Shown here piece after piece: positions 57,482 through 64,000 of a stretch of DNA of 64,000 nt (position 1 is the first letter of the stretch; each line of letters starts with the position of its first letter). This DNA is from Trichocoleus sp. FACHB-46. GTDB taxonomy: Bacteria; Cyanobacteriota; Cyanobacteriia; FACHB-46. The notes under the pieces were generated by a model. It saw only the letters and a program-made list of their open reading frames with translations. It ran no database searches and had not been told where the DNA came from. The stretch is taken from NCBI RefSeq assembly GCF_014695385.1, contig NZ_JACJOD010000007.1, positions 124,001 to 188,000 on the forward strand, read 5' to 3'. The translations under genes were made by a program, and so were the position numbers.

Positions 57482-58300
57482 ATGAATACTCCCGAAAACC
57501 ATCTCCCTTTCCAGGTAACAGAGAGCGTAACTCGTGGCGGTACTATCTTTGAACTTCTGGAGTACAAACCCTTGGCGGGGAGCGACTCTCTGGCGATCGC
57601 GGAACAGGTTTATTCGCTAAATCGGGCTGGAGTGCATCTGCGGCAACTCCGAGTTCGTTTACAGAATGATGCGGTGCGAACTGAGCCAGGGGTGTTGCAG
57701 TTCCTCAAGGGCAACATTGAGATGGAAAGCTCAACGGGAGCAGGAGGGGGAGTTGGCGGGTTCATGAAAGGAGCGATCGCCGCAGCCCGCACCGGAGAAA
57801 CGATCTTTAAGCCGCTGTATCGAGGGACTGGCGAACTTTACTTGGAGCCGAGTTTTGGGCACTACTGGCTGATGCAGTTGAAGGGGCAAACTTTGTTTGC
57901 TGACCAAGGTTTATTCTGCTGCTGCGAAGATGCGATTAAAGTAGACGCCCACAAGGTTGAGAGTTTTTCGGCGCGAGTGGCAGGTGGTGAAGGACGCTAC
58001 CAAACCAAGGTCAGCGGTACTGGAGTCGTTGTTTTTCGTATCCCCGTACCTCGCAGCGAAATCTTAGAGTTGACGTTGAATAATGAAACGCTACAGGTAG
58101 ATGGTTCCTTCGCGCTTCTCCGCACTGCTGAGGTGCATTTCAGTGTAGAAAAAGCTTCTACTTCTTTTTTGGGTGCCCTTACTAGCGGTGAAGGTCTCCT
58201 CCAAACTTTCCGAGGCACTGGCAAGGTGTGGATTGCGCCAACCCAACCTCTCTATGCCAGAATGGGTGGCTTGTTATCTACCTCCACTCCAATTGCTTAA
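57482..58300 (+). CDS. AIM24 family protein
   Basis: The 272-residue protein matches the AIM24 family: a beta-rich double-psi-like fold with repeated strands, an N-terminal LQFLKGNIEMESSTG, the Gly-rich GGGVGGFMKGAIAA, GTGELYLEPSFGHYW and the late LLQTFRGTGKVWIAPTQPL. Bacterial AIM24 proteins have no established role. No signal peptide is present. Confidence 0.88.
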   Translation: MNTPENHLPFQVTESVTRGGTIFELLEYKPLAGSDSLAIAEQVYSLNRAGVHLRQLRVRLQNDAVRTEPGVLQFLKGNIEMESSTGAGGGVGGFMKGAIAAARTGETIFKPLYRGTGELYLEPSFGHYWLMQLKGQTLFADQGLFCCCEDAIKVDAHKVESFSARVAGGEGRYQTKVSGTGVVVFRIPVPRSEILELTLNNETLQVDGSFALLRTAEVHFSVEKASTSFLGALTSGEGLLQTFRGTGKVWIAPTQPLYARMGGLLSTSTPIA

Positions 58301-58621
58301 TAGCTAAAGTAGGGCGATCGCCTGTGTTGATTGATGTTGGCGATCGTTCCCTGTCTTAAATCGAGTAACATCTTGCACTTAATCTAATATTTTTTAGACC
58401 GCTGCTTCATACATGTCTTCTTAAAGATTGTTTGAAAAGTGATGCTTATTACTGGCACAACTCCCCTAGTCCTCCCATATTGGAAAGATCTGTTTAAGGC
58501 TACCTAGTATTGGAGGATTCGGGGAGAGAATGGAGAATATCTAAATACTTTTCAAATAGCTTCTTAAGTTGCCTGATCAGCTGTCTTGAGAAGTTGGCTA
58601 GACAAAGATTTTGGAGGCAAA
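58301..58621. other. AT-rich intergenic region, 321 bp
   Basis: This lies between AIM24 and the orphan gene. HIP1 cores near 58315 and 58341 mark the AIM24 side; then the sequence turns AT-rich without an ORF. A promoter for the orphan gene is likely here. Confidence 0.45.
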
Positions 58622-59431
58622 GTGGCTATAATCAGCAGCCGAACAAGAAATACTAAAGTAGAAATATCTCAAGATATAGTTTGGGCAATTAATAATTTGA
58701 AATGGCATCTACTTAAATATGAGACTAAAAATTTGATCAATGTAATTAAAAGCGTAAGAGATATCTATCAATACAGGCATACACTCAAGAAAGTCAAAAG
58801 TAGTGATAAAGCTGTTGAATGCATAACAGACATAATTCTGGCAGCAATTCGGAAAACACAGAGATTTAGGACGCTTGATTGTCTTAAGGTTTTGCGAAGC
58901 CTAGTTAAGAATATTCCCGAAGACAATGAACTGTCAGAAAGAACAGTTGCTAAACTATTTGAAGTATACAAACACTTTGTCTTCTCTCATAGAGAAGATG
59001 TTCAATGGTGTGTAAGTTCTATTATTAAAGATAAAAAACTTAGTGGTGAAGCAATTGATTGGTTGATTGGCAACCAATCAGAGTCAACACATATTGTCAA
59101 TCGGCTATTGCTGTACCCATGCCCACATCCTCAAATCAAAAATTGGGCAGAGCAAGTTTTATCCAAAAGTGAGCTATCAGATAGACGATCTGATTTGATT
59201 GCAATACTAATTGAAAAAGATTTACCAAAAGCCGCAGCTAAAGACAGTTCTTCTACGATTCAATGGGCTATATTCAAATCTCGTCTACCGTGTGAGACTA
59301 AGATAAATCTGTTGAACCAGTACAGTGATTTCGATTCGTTGCAAGCGACAATAGAGATTGCAGAGCGATTAAATTCTCCTGATATTCTTCGTAGCTTGTT
59401 AAAGAAAATCGAAGGTATGAATGATAGCTAA
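58622..59431 (+). CDS. orphan helical-repeat-like protein, AT-rich (possibly acquired)
   Basis: The 269-residue protein is almost entirely alpha-helical and Lys/Ser/Ile-rich, with alternating helices of about 15-20 residues such as VKSSDKAVECITDIILAAI, reminiscent of HEAT/ARM-type repeats. No motif is known. GTG 58622 has GGAGG four bases upstream; the longer frame from TTG 58586 has none. Base composition is clearly AT-richer and HIP1 is absent, unlike flanking genes, suggesting horizontal acquisition. The family is unknown. Confidence 0.65.
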   Translation: MAIISSRTRNTKVEISQDIVWAINNLKWHLLKYETKNLINVIKSVRDIYQYRHTLKKVKSSDKAVECITDIILAAIRKTQRFRTLDCLKVLRSLVKNIPEDNELSERTVAKLFEVYKHFVFSHREDVQWCVSSIIKDKKLSGEAIDWLIGNQSESTHIVNRLLLYPCPHPQIKNWAEQVLSKSELSDRRSDLIAILIEKDLPKAAAKDSSSTIQWAIFKSRLPCETKINLLNQYSDFDSLQATIEIAERLNSPDILRSLLKKIEGMNDS

Positions 59432-59527
59432 CAACTCAGTTGTATTTGAACAGAGTTTACCTGTTGATGAGTAGCGATAGTTACTCCATCGAGCCAGTGA
59501 AACCGCAGGTAATGAGGCGATCGCCTG

Positions 59528-60103
59528 TTACCAAACTGTTTCTAAATCCAGTACAAATCCAGGTAAAACATCTTCTCCAGAGAGTTGATTGGGTGCTACC
59601 AAAACTTCCCCTGGCTGACCTAGCCGGTAGATTTCAACCCTACGATTGTCCCTGTCAATCAGCCAACCCAATCTCACACCACTTTGCATGTACTCCTGCA
59701 TCTTGGCTTGAGTTTTCTCTAGGCTATCCGTAGGAGAGAGCAATTCCAGGACAAAATCTGGCGCAATGGGTGGAAACTTGCGCTGTTGTTCCGGGCATAG
59801 AGCATTCCACCGCTCTAGCACTACCCAAGCAACATCTGGCGATCGATCTCCACCTTGAGGCAATTTGAAACAAGTGGAAGAATCGAAAACCTTACCTAGC
59901 CGAGTTTGCCGATTCCAGATCACAAAATCAGCATTGATTTCCGAGTTATAACTGCCCGTTTCTCCTCCCGTGGGTGCCATAACAATCAGTTCTCCAGCCA
60001 TACTCCGCTCAAGCTTCACATCCGGATTTGCCTGACACAGCTCATAAAACTGCTCATCCGTAATGTGAATTACTGGCTCCAGACTGATTGTAAACACAGC
60101 CAT
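59528..60103 (-). CDS. Uma2 family (DUF820) putative PD-(D/E)XK endonuclease
   Basis: The 191-residue protein has the standard Uma2 order: ITDEQFYELCQANPDVKLER, a GELIVMAPTGGETG loop, the SPDVAWV motif with its Asp, DFVLELLSPTDSLEKTQAKM with the Glu, and a WLIDRDNRRVEIY strand. This is a canonical, complete copy, more typical than the one at 47.5 kb. Nuclease activity is inferred from fold only. Confidence 0.9.
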   Translation of the reverse strand: MAVFTISLEPVIHITDEQFYELCQANPDVKLERSMAGELIVMAPTGGETGSYNSEINADFVIWNRQTRLGKVFDSSTCFKLPQGGDRSPDVAWVVLERWNALCPEQQRKFPPIAPDFVLELLSPTDSLEKTQAKMQEYMQSGVRLGWLIDRDNRRVEIYRLGQPGEVLVAPNQLSGEDVLPGFVLDLETVW

Positions 60104-60293
60104 CCGTAGAGAATCAAGGGAATGCTCTCAGTATAACTTTGGCTAAAGGGGCGGCGGGCGATCGCAAAGGCTATTGGCTCAATCGGGCTAGAATCCATCG
60201 TCAACGCTCTGGCTAAGGACAAAAACCCGATATTCTAGTGAAGGATTTTTTAGCTCAGATGCTGCGATCGCACGGTATTGCCAATTAGAGAAG

Positions 60294-61076
60294 ATGGACG
60301 GCATTAATCAGAAAACCTACGCAGCCTTTAGCGTGGTGCAACACTATGCCCAGTTAAAGCTGCTACAACCTGCTGAAGAAAAAATTCTGGAGCTTTTTCG
60401 CGATCGCTGGTCGAGTATGAAAATGCTTGATCTTGGTGTCGGCGGTGGGCGCACAACTCAGCACTTTGCTCCGGTAGTCGCAGAATATGTTGGCATCGAT
60501 TACTCCGCTGAAATGGTGGCGGCTTGCCAAAAACGATTTGCAGCTTCTCCCGACCTCAGATTGGAAGTAGGGGATGCTAGAGATTTAAGCCGATTTGAAG
60601 ATAACTCTTTCGACTTTATTCTGTTTAGTTTTAACGGAATTGATTTTGTTTCTCACAGCGATCGCTTAAAGGTTTTCCAAGAAATTCGTCGAGTTGGCAA
60701 ACCTGGAGGATATTTCTTCTTCTCCAGCCACAATCTTCAGGGACTAGAACGAGAATTCGACTTAAGAAAACACCTGAGTCTCAACCCAATTACCACCTAT
60801 GTCAATCTGGTGATGTTCACCATTCTGCGTCTGATCAATCGTTCATTCACGCTGGAACAGTTAAAAGCGTCCAGCCATGTCATTGTCAGCGATGAGTCCC
60901 ATAACTTTCGATTAAAGACTTATTACATCAGACCCGAAGCACAAATTCAGCAGTTGGCACCAAACTTTAGCGAGGTTAAAGTCTATTCATGGAAGACTGG
61001 GTTGCAAATAACCCGTGAAGATGAACTGCGTTCCAATTCTGATATGTGGCTTTATTACCTATGCGTCATCCAGTAA
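60294..61076 (+). CDS. class I SAM-dependent methyltransferase
   Basis: The 260-residue protein has motif I as MLDLGVGGGRTT (about 43-54), then YVGIDYSAEMVAACQKRF and the FDFILFSFNGIDF strand. The C-terminal region (about 150-260) is long and may bind substrate. It is followed, 9 bp later, by a hypothetical gene. It is the third methyltransferase in about 6 kb. Confidence 0.87.
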   Translation: MDGINQKTYAAFSVVQHYAQLKLLQPAEEKILELFRDRWSSMKMLDLGVGGGRTTQHFAPVVAEYVGIDYSAEMVAACQKRFAASPDLRLEVGDARDLSRFEDNSFDFILFSFNGIDFVSHSDRLKVFQEIRRVGKPGGYFFFSSHNLQGLEREFDLRKHLSLNPITTYVNLVMFTILRLINRSFTLEQLKASSHVIVSDESHNFRLKTYYIRPEAQIQQLAPNFSEVKVYSWKTGLQITREDELRSNSDMWLYYLCVIQ

Positions 61077-61085
61077 TTGCGATAG

Positions 61086-61595
61086 ATGGGAATCTCGCTT
61101 GAGATATTTAGCCTGTATCGGTTAGCCCAAGAGGATGCGAACTGTAGCCATTACCTCCTGCTGAAAGTAGATCAGGCAGCGTTTAGTAATGCTGATGCAG
61201 GTGAGTATAACTATGTAGTTGAGGTTGCAGACCGAATTAGAGAGGCTTTAATCGAAGTATATAGAGCAGAGCAGCTAGCTAATGAATGCACTGAATTCCA
61301 TGTAGCCACTCTGATAGGAGAATTGCAAAATACTCCGATTGGGGAGGAGCTGCGCCAAGAACATAGCAAATTCTATCTAGATTTATGGGTGGCAGAAACA
61401 CGATTTGGTCACCCTTGGGTTGTCCTGGGAACAGCAGAGGATGAAGAGGCATTTTGGCAGCAGGTTGAGGAGGATGGAGACTTTGCAAGACTAGAGGCAC
61501 TCAGACCAGCAGCAAAGCTGCGAGCATTTTTTCTCACGGAGATGGATATATGGCGAAGTCGCTACGGGCATCAAGTGAAGGATTGGCGATCGTAG
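61086..61595 (+). CDS. hypothetical protein (169 aa)
   Basis: The 169-residue acidic protein has no membrane segment; a helical N terminus precedes DLWVAETRFGHPWVVLGTAEDEEAFW. The family is unknown. Its last 46 bases overlap the start of the NB-ARC gene, so the pair is probably coupled. Confidence 0.65.
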   Translation: MGISLEIFSLYRLAQEDANCSHYLLLKVDQAAFSNADAGEYNYVVEVADRIREALIEVYRAEQLANECTEFHVATLIGELQNTPIGEELRQEHSKFYLDLWVAETRFGHPWVVLGTAEDEEAFWQQVEEDGDFARLEALRPAAKLRAFFLTEMDIWRSRYGHQVKDWRS

Positions 61596-63076
61596 ATCGG
61601 GCACGGCAGCGTCGTGGTTGGACTAAAACGAGCACAGCTCGTTGGTGGCAAGACGCCAATACTTCTAGAGCCACCCTCCGCCGTTTTTGGCAAGGCGATC
61701 GCATTCAACCAGATATCTTTATTGCGCTCTGTCAAGCTGTAGGAATTAGCGACTGGGAAGCGATCGCCGAACCTCTAGAACTATCTTCTCGACCTCCTCA
61801 TTCTTCACTCCTCACTCCTCACCTAGACCTTGATGAAGCCCCCGATGTCGAAGCCTTTTACGGACGAGAGCCAGAACTCCAACAGTTAGAGCAATGGATT
61901 CTGAGCGATCGCTGTGAAATAGTGGCGATCGCAGGTCTGGGAGGTATTGGTAAAACGGCTCTAGCTCTAGCTTTGACAGAACGAGTTCAAACAGAGTTTA
62001 GTTTTGTGCTCTGGCGATCGCTGCGATCTGCGCCTTCTTTTCACCACCTGCTAGACAGTATCCTTCAGCCGTTCGATCCAGCTATCCCCCAAACCTTTCA
62101 GCAGCGGGTCCACCAACTCATCCAGCATCTCCAGCAACATCGCTGTCTACTTATTCTCGATGGGCTAGAAACTGTCTTGAAGCAGGAGAACACATATACC
62201 CTGTTTCTCCTCACCTATCTCCTACCTGCAACTCATCAAAGCTGTATTCTGCTGACTAGCCGAGAACGTTTGTCAGAGCTGGAAGAAGTGGCCCGAAATA
62301 GAGCATCAGTGCGCTCTATGACTTTGCAAGGTCTGCTGCAAGCGGAAGCCATAGAGCTATTAAAAGCAGGTGGCATCACGGGCAATCAAATGGAGCTGTT
62401 AGCCCTAAGCCGCCTTTATAATGGCAATCCTCTCGCCCTCAAACTAGTGACCCCCCTGATTCAATTTATTTTGGGAGGCAGCATCGCAGCCTTCCTCAAC
62501 CAAAAGACCTTAGTTCTAGGCGATCGCCTGAGAGATGTCCTCAATCAGCAACTCGATCAGCTTTCGGACCTAGAGCGAGAACTTGTCTACTGGCTGGCAA
62601 TTTGGCAGGAACCGATCTCCTTCTGTCGCCTGCAAACTCATCTCCTGCATTCCCCTGACCTGTCTCTGGTGTTAGAAGCCTTGGCAAATCTAGAACGGCG
62701 ATCGCTTCTAGAAAAATGGTTTAGTACCAACGAACCTGCCTTTACCCTACAGCCGCTAATCATGAAATTGGTTACAGAAGCGTTGATTGCCCAAGCAACC
62801 CAGGAAGTTGAACAGGTCTTGCAGAGCCATGATGTTCGTGGGTTCAAACTGCTGAGAACCCATTGGCTGATGCGCCCTGGTACAGACGATATTAAAGGCG
62901 ATCGCATTTTGAGCCAGCTACGAGAAGAATTGTGGCGTATTTATGGTGCAGCTCTCCCATCCGTCTTGCAGCAAATTTTGCCACTTCTAAAAGAGCAATC
63001 TCCCCTCGTGATTGGTTACGTCGGTTGCAATATCATGGCCCTGCTGACACAGCTTAATTTAGACCCAACTCATTGA
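61550..63076 (+). CDS. NB-ARC ATPase with cyanobacterial N-terminal module, C-terminal repeats missing
   Basis: The 508-residue protein begins with the cyanobacterial module (LRASSEGLAIVDRARQRRGW...RFWQGDRIQPDIFIALCQAVG, about 5-66), thought to be a DNA- or ligand-binding helical domain. A NB-ARC core follows: P-loop GLGGIGKTA (129-137), Walker B LLILDGLE (200-207), and a winged helix around 330-420. Related proteins usually continue into pentapeptide or WD40 repeats after GYVGCNIMALL; this one stops six residues later. Truncated or regulatory form is plausible. Its start overlaps the preceding gene. Confidence 0.85.
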   Translation: MAKSLRASSEGLAIVDRARQRRGWTKTSTARWWQDANTSRATLRRFWQGDRIQPDIFIALCQAVGISDWEAIAEPLELSSRPPHSSLLTPHLDLDEAPDVEAFYGREPELQQLEQWILSDRCEIVAIAGLGGIGKTALALALTERVQTEFSFVLWRSLRSAPSFHHLLDSILQPFDPAIPQTFQQRVHQLIQHLQQHRCLLILDGLETVLKQENTYTLFLLTYLLPATHQSCILLTSRERLSELEEVARNRASVRSMTLQGLLQAEAIELLKAGGITGNQMELLALSRLYNGNPLALKLVTPLIQFILGGSIAAFLNQKTLVLGDRLRDVLNQQLDQLSDLERELVYWLAIWQEPISFCRLQTHLLHSPDLSLVLEALANLERRSLLEKWFSTNEPAFTLQPLIMKLVTEALIAQATQEVEQVLQSHDVRGFKLLRTHWLMRPGTDDIKGDRILSQLREELWRIYGAALPSVLQQILPLLKEQSPLVIGYVGCNIMALLTQLNLDPTH

Positions 63077-63557
63077 TTAGTCGCTATTTCCGCGATGAGT
63101 GAGCGCTCGCATTCAATCCAATTTCTCGATAGATTATTTTTAAAGTTAAATGTAGCAATCAATACATTAACGCAAGTGCTAACTACCGATCTGAGAAATA
63201 CCAAATTCAGTCAAACCAAGGCAACATACCCTACCTATGCAAGTACAAATAGTGCACCTAATGCTTCTAGAGCAAGCTTTATAGAAGCTGCAAGACTGCA
63301 TTTCATCATAGCCGAAGCCTAAAAACAAACAGTTTTGAAGTTAGCTCAGCGTAAAAATTGCTGGATCAATTTTGGGCCAACTAATCTGTGATGAAGATCA
63401 CAAGTTTAGATGATCTTGATCGCGCTTGTTTCAACCCACAACATACATACTTATGAATGACTCAACTCTAGCCGAGTCATCAACAGGGAACACACGACTG
63501 GCCGACAGAATCCATTGGAAGCTGTCGGTTTTTTATTGCTTTGGAATTGATGAATGG
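63077..63557. other. intergenic region, 481 bp, with a small RNA candidate
   Basis: This lies between the NB-ARC gene and the convergent partial gene at the window end. The left part holds a 75-codon frame (63095-63322) with no family and no ribosome site. It does not continue the NB-ARC repeats. The right part holds the RNA candidate listed separately. Confidence 0.5.
63457..63537 (+). ncRNA. candidate Yfr2/Cyano-1-type small RNA
   Basis: A 7-bp hairpin (63457-63463 with 63474-63480, ATGACTC/GAGTCAT) is followed by a 21-base unpaired linker (63481-63501) containing CAGGGAACACAC. A terminator follows: stem CCGACAG (63502-63508) with CTGTCGG (63522-63528), then six or more T. The order hairpin, single-stranded conserved linker, terminator hairpin and a length near 80 bases match the cyanobacterial Yfr2 (Cyano-1) RNA family, whose linker carries a GGAAACA-type motif; here it reads GGGAACA. 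A CATACT box at 63445-63450 is a possible -10 element. Confidence 0.55.
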
Positions 63558-64000
63558 TTAGCGAATCGCACCCATCGTATTTTTCCAGGACAACTCCTTA
63601 CAAAGAATTTGCAGTGCCCGTTGGTCTGGTCCCGTAAAGAAATCACTTTTGATCAAAGCTTCTAAGACCTGATGGGTTAGTTGGGAAGCAAACGCACCAC
63701 CCGCCCGCAAAAGATGGCTGTAGTACCGAAATTGTGGTCGGCCCTCTTGGCTAAGGTGAAAGCAATGAATTTCACTCTCAGTCATTTTGTAGACGGGAGT
63801 ATTGACTGGAACCACAATGCTGGGGATGCCATGCTGTCCATAAAGCCCGTCGTCTTGCCGCTCCATCGTGCCGATCAAGACAGTGCCTAGGAGAACGCGC
63901 GTTTCATTAATTAGATCGGGAGTGAAGATCGGATCGGGTTCGCTCGAAAGCCGTGGCCCTGAATTGAGGAAGTTGGGGTTGAAGAGTTGCGAGTTATAGA
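63558..64000 (-). CDS. partial gene, unknown function (C-terminal 147 residues)
   Basis: A minus-strand frame is open from the window edge to its stop at 63558 (about 147 codons seen, 5' end outside). It contains PNFLNSGPRLSSEPDPIFT, RVLLGTVLIGTMERQDDGLYGQHG, and FRYYSHLLRAGGAFASQL. I do not recognise a family. Internal TTG/ATG codons (near 63878) are not the true start because the frame stays open to base 64000. Confidence 0.65.
   Translation of the reverse strand, partial: YNSQLFNPNFLNSGPRLSSEPDPIFTPDLINETRVLLGTVLIGTMERQDDGLYGQHGIPSIVVPVNTPVYKMTESEIHCFHLSQEGRPQFRYYSHLLRAGGAFASQLTHQVLEALIKSDFFTGPDQRALQILCKELSWKNTMGAIR

Noticed and set aside
57464-57482. GGGGTTCGAC resembling a tRNA T-loop before AIM24
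   Set aside because: No acceptor, anticodon or D-arm pairing could be found around it.
63095-63322. 75-codon plus-strand frame after the NB-ARC gene
   Set aside because: Asn/Thr/Ala-rich with no motif and no ribosome site; it does not resemble missing WD40 or pentapeptide repeats.
1-64000. CRISPR array, prophage or integrated plasmid in the window
   Set aside because: No spaced direct repeats, capsid/terminase genes or tRNA-flanked att sites were seen; the only recombinase appears inactive.

Overview
The window reads as a cyanobacterial chromosome. The octamer GCGATCGC (HIP1) and its core CGATCG recur in most genes, GC content is moderate, and several genes belong to cyanobacterial families: cyAbrB, CbiB, type 2 IPP isomerase, cyanobacterial Ser/Thr kinases, AIM24-like, Uma2, LapA/DUF1049 and NB-ARC with the cyanobacterial N-terminal module. 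No heterocyst, photosystem or ribosomal operon is present, so I do not go below phylum level.

Layout. 1-8.6 kb: the 3' end of an SRAP (YedK/HMCES-like) gene, a large hybrid histidine kinase, a DUF427 gene, a small membrane protein, an LCP cell-wall ligase, an alpha/beta hydrolase, a coiled-coil protein and a lipoprotein. 8.6-17 kb: an unknown conserved protein, a phosphohexomutase, LapA, SppA, then a minus-strand run cbiB-pyrR-fni. 17-26.6 kb: a Trypco1-like protein, an Rrf2 regulator, a cyAbrB regulator, a 37-aa membrane peptide, a ClC channel, small zinc-ribbon proteins, a 748-aa membrane protein and an acyltransferase. 26.6-31.4 kb (more accessory in character): a histidine kinase with an ethylene-receptor-like membrane domain, an XisF-like recombinase that appears to have lost catalytic residues, dispersed hairpin repeats, a VOC protein and a Panacea/RelE-like toxin-antitoxin pair. 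31.7-36.6 kb: a Ser/Thr kinase followed directly by a pseudokinase paralogue with the same C-terminal domains, then a secreted protein. 36.8-48 kb: 2Fe-2S ferredoxin-like protein, COG0523 metal GTPase with a His-rich loop, cysS, a coupled TldD/PmbA pair, purF, purL and Uma2. 48-64 kb: hydrolase, VIT/VWA protein, HAMP histidine kinase, several small proteins, three methyltransferases, a PAPS/APS reductase, AIM24, an AT-richer orphan gene, a second Uma2 gene, a truncated NB-ARC protein, a likely Yfr2-type small RNA and a gene cut by the window end.

Functional threads. Housekeeping genes (purF/purL, cysS, pyrR, cbiB, fni, phosphohexomutase, the sulfonucleotide reductase) are scattered singly or in pairs, as is usual in cyanobacteria. 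Signalling is prominent, with three histidine kinases and two kinase-fold proteins, and inactive modules recur: a REC and an Hpt domain without phospho-acceptor chemistry, a pseudokinase, and a sensor lacking the metal ligand. The least described items are the kinase/pseudokinase tandem, the copper-ligand-less ethylene-receptor-like sensor, the recombinase without catalytic arginines, the structured leader in front of the ferredoxin-like gene, and the small RNA candidate at 63.46-63.54 kb. All assignments come from reading the sequence and from remembered family signatures; no search was run.
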